Below, piece by piece: positions 28,251 to 36,850 of a stretch of DNA of 64,000 nucleotides. The DNA lies in contig NZ_JBEPOO010000001.1 in NCBI RefSeq assembly GCF_040546815.1, positions 2,914,001 through 2,978,000 on the forward strand. Direction: 5' to 3'. Numbering within the stretch: the stretch's first letter is position 1; the number at the start of each line of letters is the position of its first letter. Source of the DNA: Devosia sp. 2618 (GTDB lineage: Bacteria; Pseudomonadota; Alphaproteobacteria; Rhizobiales; Devosiaceae). The notes under the pieces are model-generated. The model had not been told where the DNA came from. It ran no database searches and saw only the letters and a program-made list of their open reading frames with translations. Position numbers and translations under genes: made by a program.

Positions 28251-30152
28251 GTGTCGTCACCTTGGCAGATGTTGGCCGGCAATCTTGCCGTCGTAACGCT
28301 GTTTGTGCTCGGTTGGGGGCATGCACGCTTTTGGCTGCGCAATGTGCCCGGCCTGGCGCGGAGCGCGCTGTTCGGTCTGGCCATGGGGCTCGGGGCCATC
28401 GCCTCGATGATGATGTCGGCGCAGATGCAGCCCGGCTCCTATATCGATCTCCGGCTGTCGCTCATTGCTGTCGCTGCGTTTTTTGGTGGCCCGCTATCTG
28501 CACTGATCGCGACGACGCTGGCGCTGAACTGGCGTTATGAAATGGGTGGCGTCGGCCTGACCGCCGGCCTGACCACCATTGCCCTGATGACCGTACTGGG
28601 CCTGCTGGGGCGCGTCGCCGTGGCCAGACAGGGCTCCAAGCCCTGGCATGGTGCGGTGCTCGGCGTTGTTGTCGGGGCCATTTCGGCGGCTGGCATCCTG
28701 CTGCTGCCGGGCGATACGGTCGCTGAGGCCATCTTCAACCACGCCCTGCCACTTGGCGTCCTGAATACGTTGACGACGGCGCTGGCAGGCGTGGTCTTCT
28801 TGCAGGCCCGCCGGTTTTCCGCTGACCGCGACCTGTTGGCCGCGGCGCTCTCACAGGCCCCCGACTATGCCTATGTCAAAGACCGCCATGGCCGGTTCAG
28901 CGCGGTCAATGACGCGGTTGTTGGCCTTTATGGGCGCAGCAGCCCGGCAGAAATGATCGGCAAAACGGACTTTGACGTATCGCCTCCAGAGCGGGCGCAG
29001 ACCGTGTTTGAAGCCGAGCGACGGATCATCGAAACCGGCGTGCCGCAGGTAGCACTCGAGGAGTTCGTCAAGGATTCCAAGGGGGTGACGCGCTGGTATG
29101 TGACGTCCAAGGTGCCGCTATACGCACCGAATGGCGATGCCATCGGTATGGCGGGTGTTACCCGCGACATCACCGCCGACAAGCAGATGCGCGAGGATCT
29201 GATCGAGAGCCGCAACACGCTGTCCTATGCACTGGCAGAAATGTCGGACGGGCTGGCAATGTTTGATGCGACGGGGCGCATTGAGCTTTCGAACGAGCAG
29301 TATCGCGCCAGCTTTCCCTATACCGGTCATCTCCGCCAACCTGGCGCGCACATGCGCGACATTTTGCGCGCAGTGATCGAGACCGGAGAACAGGTTACCG
29401 CGCCCAAGTCCCGCGTCGAAGGCTGGATGACCCATATCATCGCCAATCTGCACCGCGAGAGCGAGGAAGAGGTCAACCTCTTTAACGGGCGCTGGTTGCA
29501 GGTGCGAACTCGGCCGACGTCGAAAGGCAAGACGCTTGTTGTCGTGACCGATGTAACGCGCCTCAAGCAGACGGAACTCGATCTGCAGGACGCCAGCGAC
29601 AAGCTCAAATATCTGGTGCGCACCGATGCGCTGACGGGGCTCTACAATCGCCGGGCTTTTGATGATGCCGTTGAAACCGAGGTGTCGCGCAGCTCGCGCA
29701 CCGGGACACCGATGAGCCTGCTGCTGATCGATGTGGATCGCTTCAAAGCCTATAACGACCACTATGGCCATCCAGCAGGCGACGACTGCCTGCGTCGGGT
29801 TGGCGAGTACCTTAGTGCCGGGTTGCATCGCCCGGCCGACATGGAGGCGCGTTACGGTGGCGAAGAGTTTGTCGCCATCTTGCCCGATACGGACGAGGAC
29901 GGCGCCTATCTCGTGGCGGAAGGCTTCCGCAAGTCGCTGGCGGCGGGCAGAATTCCTCATCTTGCCAGCGAGCGCGGCTATGTGACGGCCAGTGTTGGCG
30001 TCGCAACTTACACTGCCGACAATCTGCACCGCAGCGTCCGCGAAATCATCCAGGCCGCCGACGAAGCGCTTTACAGCGCCAAAGCCGCCGGCCGGGATCG
30101 TGTGTTTGGCACCCGCGTCAGCGGCGTGCGCCGCCGCTACGCGAGCGAGTAA
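28251..30152 (+). CDS. Membrane diguanylate cyclase with 5TM-LYT-like sensor and two PAS domains
   Basis: 633 residues from the GTG at 28251, which has GGAG six bases upstream; ATG at 28239 is the alternative. About five or six helices at 8-185 with a GPLSALIATTLALNWRY-type segment resemble the 5TMR-LYT sensor. PAS 1 begins near APDYAYVKDRHGRF, PAS 2 near EMSDGLAMFDATGR, then GGDEF: metal-binding IDVDRFKAYND, inhibitory RPAD exactly five residues before the active GGEEF. It should make c-di-GMP with product inhibition. It ends directly against the converging siderophore-binding-protein gene with no gap. Confidence 0.9.
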   Translation: MSSPWQMLAGNLAVVTLFVLGWGHARFWLRNVPGLARSALFGLAMGLGAIASMMMSAQMQPGSYIDLRLSLIAVAAFFGGPLSALIATTLALNWRYEMGGVGLTAGLTTIALMTVLGLLGRVAVARQGSKPWHGAVLGVVVGAISAAGILLLPGDTVAEAIFNHALPLGVLNTLTTALAGVVFLQARRFSADRDLLAAALSQAPDYAYVKDRHGRFSAVNDAVVGLYGRSSPAEMIGKTDFDVSPPERAQTVFEAERRIIETGVPQVALEEFVKDSKGVTRWYVTSKVPLYAPNGDAIGMAGVTRDITADKQMREDLIESRNTLSYALAEMSDGLAMFDATGRIELSNEQYRASFPYTGHLRQPGAHMRDILRAVIETGEQVTAPKSRVEGWMTHIIANLHRESEEEVNLFNGRWLQVRTRPTSKGKTLVVVTDVTRLKQTELDLQDASDKLKYLVRTDALTGLYNRRAFDDAVETEVSRSSRTGTPMSLLLIDVDRFKAYNDHYGHPAGDDCLRRVGEYLSAGLHRPADMEARYGGEEFVAILPDTDEDGAYLVAEGFRKSLAAGRIPHLASERGYVTASVGVATYTADNLHRSVREIIQAADEALYSAKAAGRDRVFGTRVSGVRRRYASE

Positions 30153-31064
30153 TCAGGCCAGCGTGCCGTAGAGTTCGTCGAACAGCTTGGCGACATGCAT
30201 GGCTGTGTAGATGCCACCGAAATTGGTGTTACCCACCCGGCCAATCACCTTGCCTGCTGCAACGGCCGGAAGGCGGGTCCAGGTCTGCTGCTGCGCCACG
30301 GGCTCAAGCCCGCCTTCGGTGTGCAGCACCAGCAGGATGCCATCGACGCCGCCCAGAACATCGCTGAAGTTCTCGGCACTGACGATGTTGCCCTCGACCA
30401 CGGGAATGGTCTTGGCACCAAGGTCAGCCATGATCTGGGGCTGCAGCAGGCTCAACTCGGCCTGAAGGAAAATGGTGCCGTCGCTCCAGGGCTGCACCAC
30501 GGCAATGGTCTTGCTGGCGATCTGCTCGGCACGGCGCTGTTTGATGTCGGCAATCAGCGCATCATACTCGGCAAGCATCGCATCGGCAGCGCCTTCGCGA
30601 CCGGTCCAGACGCCAATCTGGGCGAGGATTTCTTTCCACGGCAGCACGTATGGCGGCGGCAGAACCGGCGCGACGTCCTTGAGGCGATTGATCGGCCAAT
30701 ACTCGCTGTCGCGGTCGCCAACGTCGGTGCAGATGATGAGGTCGGGATCGAGCGCCAGCACTTGCTCCAGATCGGGGACTTCGCCAACAAACTTCCAGTT
30801 TGGATCGGCGGGCACCCATGGCTCGACCTTGTCATAGGCATGGCCGACGATATTGAGGCCCAGCGCAACGGCCGGTTCGATATCGAGGCGGCTATCGACG
30901 CAGAGCACGCGCTGCGGATCGGCCGGAATGTCGTAGGTGCCGAGCGCCGTTGTAACGCTGCGTGTTTCCTGCGCAAAGGCGCTCTGCGGCACGAGGCCTG
31001 CCAAAGCCAGCCCTGCCGCACCGATACCGAAGCTGCGGCGGTTCAAAGTGATCGTCTTGGTCAT
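30153..31064 (-). CDS. Iron-siderophore ABC importer binding protein (FecB/FhuD-like)
   Basis: 303 residues with a Tat signal (LNRRSFGIGAAGLALAGL, then SAFA-Q). Mature motifs include YDIPADPQRVLCVDSRLD, the PBP_II/TroA-like lobe and DPDLIICTD. It is a clear paralogue of the protein at 35853-36773, sharing the YDIPADP start and overall layout. Last gene of the seven-gene iron operon, nine bases after the ATPase stop. Binds ferric siderophore in the periplasm. Confidence 0.88.
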   Translation of the reverse strand: MTKTITLNRRSFGIGAAGLALAGLVPQSAFAQETRSVTTALGTYDIPADPQRVLCVDSRLDIEPAVALGLNIVGHAYDKVEPWVPADPNWKFVGEVPDLEQVLALDPDLIICTDVGDRDSEYWPINRLKDVAPVLPPPYVLPWKEILAQIGVWTGREGAADAMLAEYDALIADIKQRRAEQIASKTIAVVQPWSDGTIFLQAELSLLQPQIMADLGAKTIPVVEGNIVSAENFSDVLGGVDGILLVLHTEGGLEPVAQQQTWTRLPAVAAGKVIGRVGNTNFGGIYTAMHVAKLFDELYGTLA

Positions 31065-31073
31065 GGTATTTCC

Positions 31074-31910
31074 TTATGCGGCAGGCGCAGAACCGCGCGG
31101 AATAACCAGCGGTGTGTGGGCAATAGGATCGTCGATGATGATGCAGGGCAGGCCGAAGACTTCTTCGACCAGTTCGGCCGTGACGATGTCGCGCGGGGCC
31201 CCTTCGGCAATCACCGCGCCATCGCGCATGGCGATGATGTGGGTGGCGTAGCGGCAGGCGTGGTTGAGATCGTGGAGCACGGCGACGATGGTCTGGCCAT
31301 CGCGACGGTTGAGTTCGCCCAGCAGTTCAAGAAGTTCGATCTGGTGGGTGATGTCGAGGAAGGTGGTCGGTTCGTCGAGCAACAGGAGCGGGGTTTCCTG
31401 CGCCAGCACCATGGCGACCCAGACGCGCTGGCGCTGGCCGCCGGACAGTTCGTCCATCAGACGATGCGACAGCGCTGTCACCTTGGTGGCTTCCATGGCG
31501 GCAATGACAGCCACTTCATCCTCGGTCGACCACTGGCGCAAGAGCTTTTGGTGCGGATAGCGGCCACGGGCGATCAGATCGGCAACGGTAATGCCTTCTG
31601 GCGCAATCGAGCTCTGGGGCAAGAGACCCAGACGGCGCGCGACTTCTTTGGCCGGGTAGGACGAGATGGTCTGCCCGTCCAGCACCACCCTGCCCTCGGC
31701 TGGCTTGATCAGACGAGACAGCGCGCGCAGCAAGGTGGACTTACCGCAGGCATTTGCCCCAACCACGACGGTGAAGGAACGGTCCGGAATTTTCACCGAC
31801 AGGTCGGTGGAAATGACACGCTTGTCGTAGCCGATGGTAATGCCTTCGGCGAACAGGCGCGGATCGGCTGCGGCGAGTGCGGGATCGTGTCGGTTCATCG
31901 GATCATCCAT
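31074..31910 (-). CDS. Iron-siderophore ABC importer ATPase (FecE/FepC-like)
   Basis: 278 residues from ATG 31910 (two bases after the permease stop; ATG 31898 is an alternative, and neither has an ideal ribosome site). Walker A GANACGKST, signature [16 protein letters not shown], Walker B LLLLDEPTTFLDI, H-loop AVLHDLNHA. It powers the two FecCD-type permeases encoded upstream. Confidence 0.9.
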   Translation of the reverse strand: MDDPMNRHDPALAAADPRLFAEGITIGYDKRVISTDLSVKIPDRSFTVVVGANACGKSTLLRALSRLIKPAEGRVVLDGQTISSYPAKEVARRLGLLPQSSIAPEGITVADLIARGRYPHQKLLRQWSTEDEVAVIAAMEATKVTALSHRLMDELSGGQRQRVWVAMVLAQETPLLLLDEPTTFLDITHQIELLELLGELNRRDGQTIVAVLHDLNHACRYATHIIAMRDGAVIAEGAPRDIVTAELVEEVFGLPCIIIDDPIAHTPLVIPRGSAPAA

Positions 31911-31912
31911 TC

Positions 31913-32980
31913 CTATCGTCTTGTTTCGCGCAGCAGCAGCCACACGAAGTAAACGCCGCCCAGGCTGACCGTGACAATGCCAACGGGAAGCTGGGTGGGT
32001 GCGAAAGCGCGTTGCGCCAGATAGTCAGCGGCCGCCAGCAGAAGCGCGCCCATGGCCGCAGCGGGCAGCATGGCGACACCGGGGCTGCCGGTCAGGCGAC
32101 GGGCCAGCTGTGGTGCGGCCAGTGCCACAAAACCGATTGGGCCGGCCGTTGCCGTCACTGTCGCCGTCAGGGCAACGCCGAGCACCAGCAAGGCCAGACG
32201 CGTCCGCTCGGCGCTGACCCCGAGGGCTCGGGCCGCGTCGTCGCCCAGTTCAAGCTGCGCCATCGGGCGGCTCATCAACAGCGCAAGCGGGATCAGGATA
32301 CCAAGGATCAGCACCGACGGGCCGAGGCGATCAAGGCCGAGGCCGTTGAGCGAACCCGCACCCCAGATCGCAGCGGCCATCGCCACTTCGAGCTTGGCGC
32401 GCAGCAGCATCCAGGTGTTGAGCGAGTTGAGCATGGCCGAAACGCCAATGCCGACGATGATCAGGCGGAAGCCCTGCACGCCTCGGCTATAGGCCAGCAC
32501 ATAGACGATCAGCGCCGTCGCCAGCCCGCCGAGCAGCGCGCCGCCTGCGATGAAGTAATAGCCGCCCTGCATCAAGATGATGACGACCAGTGCGCCAGTA
32601 TAAGCGCCGGCGTCAAAGCCGATGATGTCGGGGCTACCCAGCGGGTTGCGGGTCAGCGACTGGAAAATGGCGCCGCCAATGCCCAGTGCTGCGCCCAAAA
32701 TGAGCGCCAGCGCGGTACGCGGCAGGCGCCATTCGACGACCACCATATGGACGCGACCTTCGGCCTGTCCCAGCAATGCCCAGATCACGTCCGGTAGTGG
32801 CACCTGATACTCGCCACTCGCCAGCGTGATCAGCGCGACCACTAAAGCGACGCCCAGCAATATGGCGCAGACGGTGACGGTCTTGACGTCGAGCCGATAG
32901 GACAGCGCACCACCGAAATTGCGCACCGCCTGGATCGGGCGGCCAAAGTCGATGCCCTTGGGTTGCTCGATAATGCTCAT
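31913..32980 (-). CDS. Iron-siderophore ABC permease (FecCD family)
   Basis: 355 residues from the ATG at 32980, which overlaps the upstream permease stop (ATGA). About ten helices; the family segments LPRTALALILGAALGIGGAIFQ and RNPLGSPDIIGFDAGAYTGA are present in the middle (quoted in part). The frame is open further upstream but would lie inside the neighbouring gene. Forms a heterodimer with 32977-34074. Confidence 0.9.
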   Translation of the reverse strand: MSIIEQPKGIDFGRPIQAVRNFGGALSYRLDVKTVTVCAILLGVALVVALITLASGEYQVPLPDVIWALLGQAEGRVHMVVVEWRLPRTALALILGAALGIGGAIFQSLTRNPLGSPDIIGFDAGAYTGALVVIILMQGGYYFIAGGALLGGLATALIVYVLAYSRGVQGFRLIIVGIGVSAMLNSLNTWMLLRAKLEVAMAAAIWGAGSLNGLGLDRLGPSVLILGILIPLALLMSRPMAQLELGDDAARALGVSAERTRLALLVLGVALTATVTATAGPIGFVALAAPQLARRLTGSPGVAMLPAAAMGALLLAAADYLAQRAFAPTQLPVGIVTVSLGGVYFVWLLLRETRR

Positions 32981-34074
32981 AGCCCACTCACCCGGCGGCG
33001 GCGCGCCAACAAGATCAGAACCGGTGCGCCGACGAAGGCGGTGACGATACCGACCTGCAATTCGCCCGGCCGCATGACGAGGCGGCCGACAATATCGGAG
33101 GTGAGCAACAGCACTGGCGACAGCACAACCGTAAAGAGGAATATCCAGCGCTGGTCCGGACCAACGATCCAACGCGCGACGTGGGGCACCATCAGCCCAA
33201 CAAAGCCAATAGGACCGGCAGCAGCCGTGGCCGCACCCGCCAATAGCGTGGTGGAGACGATGACCAGTGCCCGCGTGCGCGTGATGTTGGCACCCAGCGC
33301 CGATGCGAGGTCGTCACCTAATGCCACCGCGTTCAGTGGCCGCGCCACAAACAGCGAGATGATCAGGCCGATCACGATGAACGGCAGCACAGCCCAGAGC
33401 GTCTCGTAGCCAGGAGCCACCAGCGAACCAGCGCCCCACTGGCGCATGCGATCGAAAATGGTCGGGTTGAGCAGGGTAATGCCTGATGAAATGCCGCTTA
33501 GAACAGCGCCGATGGCAACACCGGCCAGCGTCAGACGCACTGGCGTCGCCCCTGCCCGACCAGCCGAGCCGATGGCATAGACGACGACGGTGGTGAGGAT
33601 CGCGCCGAGGAACGCGAACCAGATATAGCTTTGCACCGATGTCAGGCCGAACAGGCCAACTGCCAGCACCACGAAGAACGCCGCACCGGCATTGACGCCG
33701 AGAATACCGGGATCAGCCAGCGGATTGCGGGTCAGCGCCTGGATCAGCGCACCGGACATGCCAAGCGCTGCGCCGACCACCAGCCCCATCAGCGTACGCG
33801 GAACGCGCAGCGCCTGAATGATGGCGTGGTCGTCGCTGTCATTGTAGGCAAACAGCGCGTCGAGAACGGTGGACACCGGAATGTCCTTGGAGCCGATGGC
33901 GATGCTGGCGAGCAGCACCGCAACGAGCACGAGAACGGCCAGCATAAGCCAGCCGAACCGCATGGCGTTGGTCTGGGCGAGCCCGGGGCGTTTCTGCTCC
34001 TGGCGCGCCAGATCCTGACTGGTGACGGCTGTCGTGCTCACCTCAGAGACCGAACTTTTCGAGGGTGGCTTCAT
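32977..34074 (-). CDS. Iron-siderophore ABC permease (FecCD family)
   Basis: 365 residues with a hydrophilic 40-residue lead and about ten helices. Family marks: VPRTLMGLVVGAALGMSGAL and RNPLADPGILGVNAGAAF. ATG at 34074 lies 32 bases inside the siderophore-interacting protein gene; a GTG at 34041, one base after that gene's stop, is an equally plausible coupled start. Partner of the permease 31913-32980. Confidence 0.9.
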   Translation of the reverse strand: MKPPSKSSVSEVSTTAVTSQDLARQEQKRPGLAQTNAMRFGWLMLAVLVLVAVLLASIAIGSKDIPVSTVLDALFAYNDSDDHAIIQALRVPRTLMGLVVGAALGMSGALIQALTRNPLADPGILGVNAGAAFFVVLAVGLFGLTSVQSYIWFAFLGAILTTVVVYAIGSAGRAGATPVRLTLAGVAIGAVLSGISSGITLLNPTIFDRMRQWGAGSLVAPGYETLWAVLPFIVIGLIISLFVARPLNAVALGDDLASALGANITRTRALVIVSTTLLAGAATAAAGPIGFVGLMVPHVARWIVGPDQRWIFLFTVVLSPVLLLTSDIVGRLVMRPGELQVGIVTAFVGAPVLILLARRRRVSGL

Positions 34075-34930
34075 ATTCGTCGCGCACTTCTTCGGGGTCG
34101 CGATCGGAATCCCAGGCGGCGTCGATTTCCGACTTTACCGCTGGATCGAGCGCTTCCCACTTGGCTTCCCATTCTTCGCCATTGGCGGTCCAATAGCCAA
34201 CCAGCTCGTAGCGCTCTGGTGGCAGCTTGAGGTCCTGACGGACGAACTTGCGAATGGTGCGCACCACTTTCTGCTCACCGGCCACCCAGACATAGCCGGG
34301 GGTGGATGGCAGCGGAACGGCCCGAACGACCTCTTCCATGCGGCTCGGGGCAACACCATTGCCGCTCTTGTGCAGCCAGGTCACCGTCGCGCCGGGATGG
34401 GCAAACAGCGGCTGCTCATGATCGACATCGGCAACCTCGATAAAGACACGCGATTGGATGTGTTTTGGCGTCTGTTCCAGCAGCCGCGCCAGCGCCGGCA
34501 AGCCCGTCGCATCGGCGATCAGCAACTGCCAGACGGTATCTTCTGGTGGGGTATAAAGCCCACGCGGATTGTTGATTGTAATGCTATCGCCGGGCGCTGC
34601 CTTTTGGGCCCACTCGCTGGCGAGACCGCCCTCATGCACCACGAAATCGATGTCGAGTTCGCCGGTTTCGGAACTGTGGCGGCGCACCGTATAGGTCGAG
34701 CAACGCACAGCGTCCTGTCCGTCGGGATAGGTCCAGCGGCCTTCTTCGGTGATCACCGGAAGATGCAGTTTGCCGGTTTCCGGATTGGGGAAGAACAGAC
34801 GCAGATACTCGTCGCCGACGCCGGTGGGCTGGAACTTGGCAAGACCGTCGCCGCCCAAAGTGACGCGCACCATGCCGGGCGTCAGCTGCGTACGAGAAAG
34901 AACGGTGGCTTCGTGGAACTTGGGAGTCAT
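34043..34930 (-). CDS. Siderophore-interacting protein (FAD-dependent ferric-siderophore reductase)
   Basis: 295 residues of the ViuB/YqjH family. FAD-binding motif CSTYTVRR (near 76-83; family R-x-Y-T-x-R), DFVVHEGGLASEWA, NAD(P)-domain segments LLIADATGLPALAR and VWVAGEQKVVRTIRK, and the family C-terminus GYWTANGEEW. About 40 acidic residues follow. It releases iron in the cytoplasm by reducing the ferric siderophore after uptake. Overlaps the upstream binding-protein gene by four bases. Confidence 0.92.
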   Translation of the reverse strand: MTPKFHEATVLSRTQLTPGMVRVTLGGDGLAKFQPTGVGDEYLRLFFPNPETGKLHLPVITEEGRWTYPDGQDAVRCSTYTVRRHSSETGELDIDFVVHEGGLASEWAQKAAPGDSITINNPRGLYTPPEDTVWQLLIADATGLPALARLLEQTPKHIQSRVFIEVADVDHEQPLFAHPGATVTWLHKSGNGVAPSRMEEVVRAVPLPSTPGYVWVAGEQKVVRTIRKFVRQDLKLPPERYELVGYWTANGEEWEAKWEALDPAVKSEIDAAWDSDRDPEEVRDEYEATLEKFGL

Positions 34931-35841
34931 TGGGCGTCGGCCTTCTCGAGTACAGCCATGGCTTCAGTAAAATCCTGGACCAGGTCGATGGCCGTCAGCG
35001 CGAAGCCCCAACTATTGACCGTGTCCATCTCATATTGGGCGCCGCGCGCGATGGCCGGCAGGCGCTGCCACATCGCGTTATCGGCCATATCCTTGGACCA
35101 GAGCGACATGATCAGTGCGGCGTCGTGATAGGCGCCGAGGTTCTCTGCGCTATAAACCTGATAGCCATCTTCAGCTTCTACTGGACCCGTTGCCAGGTCA
35201 ATCCCCAGGTCGCGGGCAACGGCAGCGGAAAAGGTCTCGGTCTGGAGGGCAAACTGGTCGCCCCAGATGTCGGTGACCGCGACCTTGCGACCATGCAACA
35301 CGCGCGCGATCTCGGGCCTGGCCGCCGCAACGGCCGCATCATATTCAGCGATCAGCGCCGCGCCCTTTTCCGGGCGGTTATAGGCCGCCAGTTGGCTAGT
35401 CAGCTGCTCTTTCCAGTCCGGGCCGGTGCCGTCCTTGATCACGAGTACCGGCAGGCCATTGGCGTTGAAGCTGTTATTGTCTTTCCAATAATTCCACCAA
35501 CCGGCGCCCACGACCAACAGATCCGGGTCATAGGTCAGCACCAGTTCGGCATTGGGTTCACCGCGGAAGATCAGGCGGTCGACGTTTTCGGGAATGAACT
35601 TGTCGAGGTGCATTTCCTCGTCATCGTCCCAATCGGTGGCGACAATCGGGAAACCGGCGCTGACGGCAAAGTCGAGCGCAGTGCGCGAGTCCATGACAAA
35701 GACGCGCTGCGGATCGACCGGCAACTCAGCGGTGTAGTCGCCGTAGGTATAGGTGAACGTCTCCTGCGCGAAGGCGGGAGCGACAAGCGCTGTAAAGGCG
35801 ACAGCCAGAAGGAAATGGCGGGGCAGCATGGGCACCAACAT
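34927..35841 (-). CDS. Iron-siderophore binding protein, divergent member
   Basis: 304 residues from the ATG at 35841 (MLVPMLPRH..., 11 bases after the previous stop; ATG at 35829 is also possible). It has a Sec signal ending APAFA-Q, whereas the other two binding proteins of the operon have Tat signals. YGDYTAELPVDPQRVFVMDS matches the family N-lobe and YDPDLLVVGAGWW its middle strand. It is acidic (DWDDDEEMH) and only distantly like its neighbours, so it may bind a different chelate. Confidence 0.83.
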   Translation of the reverse strand: MLVPMLPRHFLLAVAFTALVAPAFAQETFTYTYGDYTAELPVDPQRVFVMDSRTALDFAVSAGFPIVATDWDDDEEMHLDKFIPENVDRLIFRGEPNAELVLTYDPDLLVVGAGWWNYWKDNNSFNANGLPVLVIKDGTGPDWKEQLTSQLAAYNRPEKGAALIAEYDAAVAAARPEIARVLHGRKVAVTDIWGDQFALQTETFSAAVARDLGIDLATGPVEAEDGYQVYSAENLGAYHDAALIMSLWSKDMADNAMWQRLPAIARGAQYEMDTVNSWGFALTAIDLVQDFTEAMAVLEKADAQ

Positions 35842-35852
35842 GGGTTTGAAAA

Positions 35853-36773
35853 TCAGGCGCTCAACAGCGAATAGAGCTTGTCCCATTCGCCGATGAGGTG
35901 GCGGGCGGTGTAGCCACCGCCGTAATAGGCGCCGCTGGTCGGCAGGGCGCGGCCAGCCTTGACGGCGGGCAGACGGCTCCAGACCGGCGAGGTTTCGAGC
36001 GCGTCGAGTTCGCTCTGCTCGAAGTGATCGATGACGATGCCTTCAACATCGGCGAGAATTTCGTCCATGCGCTCGTAGCTGACATTGCCATATTCGCCCA
36101 AGCCTTCGGGCGAGACGGTGATGCCGCCCAGATCATCGAGCACCTGACCGATTGCGGTCACCTGCGGCGTGTTCACGCCCATCAGGATGTTGATCTCGCC
36201 CGCGTCGGGGCTGGACCAGATTGCCGCCACCTTACGATTGAGCACGGCCGCGTGCTTGATCTTGAAGGCTTCGACCTCGGCCTCATAGGCGGCGATGAAC
36301 GCGTCCGCCCGGTCGCGACGGCCGAGCCAGTCGCCCATACGGGTCAGGTTATCGCGCCAATGCATATTGAAATCCACCGGCAGAACCGGGGCGATGTCGG
36401 ACAGCTTGTCGATGGGCCAGAGTTCGCTTTCCGGGATGTCGGTGCAAACGATCAGGTCCGGGTCGAGCGCTAGCACAGCCTCGCGCGATGGCGGCGTGCC
36501 GATATATTTGTCGGCGCCCTCATAGGGCACCCAGGGCTCGATATCCTGATAATAGCTGTAGCCGACGATGGGCAGTCCGAGCGCCACCGCAGGCTCCAGG
36601 TCGAGCCGTGTATCGATCACGACGACGCGCTTGGGGTCGGCTGGAATGTCATAGGTGCCAACCGAGGTGGTGATCGTGCGGACCGAGGACTGAGCCAGTG
36701 TGGGACCGGCCAGCAGCGTTGCACCCAGACCCGCCGCGCCAAGGATAAATTGTCGGCGACTGATGATGCTCAT
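35853..36773 (-). CDS. Iron-siderophore binding protein (FecB/FhuD-like)
   Basis: 306 residues with a Tat signal (SRRQFILGAAGLGATLL, TLA-Q). YDIPADPKRVVVIDTRLDLE and DPDLIVCTD strongly parallel the protein at 30153-31064, so the operon begins and ends with paralogues. It is the first gene of the iron operon; a palindromic AT-rich site lies 51-72 bases upstream of its ATG. Confidence 0.88.
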   Translation of the reverse strand: MSIISRRQFILGAAGLGATLLAGPTLAQSSVRTITTSVGTYDIPADPKRVVVIDTRLDLEPAVALGLPIVGYSYYQDIEPWVPYEGADKYIGTPPSREAVLALDPDLIVCTDIPESELWPIDKLSDIAPVLPVDFNMHWRDNLTRMGDWLGRRDRADAFIAAYEAEVEAFKIKHAAVLNRKVAAIWSSPDAGEINILMGVNTPQVTAIGQVLDDLGGITVSPEGLGEYGNVSYERMDEILADVEGIVIDHFEQSELDALETSPVWSRLPAVKAGRALPTSGAYYGGGYTARHLIGEWDKLYSLLSA

Positions 36774-36823
36774 GGCGGCATTCCCCGATAGACGGGCCGC
36801 GCCGGCCCTCTCGTGGAGGCTTG

Positions 36824-36845
36824 CTACATATTATGATTTTTGTAG
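36824..36845. promoter_or_regulatory. Candidate iron-responsive operator
   Basis: CTACA (36824-36828) and TGTAG (36841-36845) flank an AT-rich core in the 77 bases before the iron operon. Rhizobial iron genes are usually controlled by RirA or Fur/Irr through AT-rich palindromes. This one does not exactly match a consensus I know, so the identity of the regulator is open. Confidence 0.4.
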
Positions 36846-36850
36846 TCAAG

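Noticed and set aside
30195..31952. Plus-strand open frame opposite the siderophore binding protein and ATPase
   Set aside because: Antisense shadow; the minus-strand genes carry intact Tat, Walker and signature motifs.
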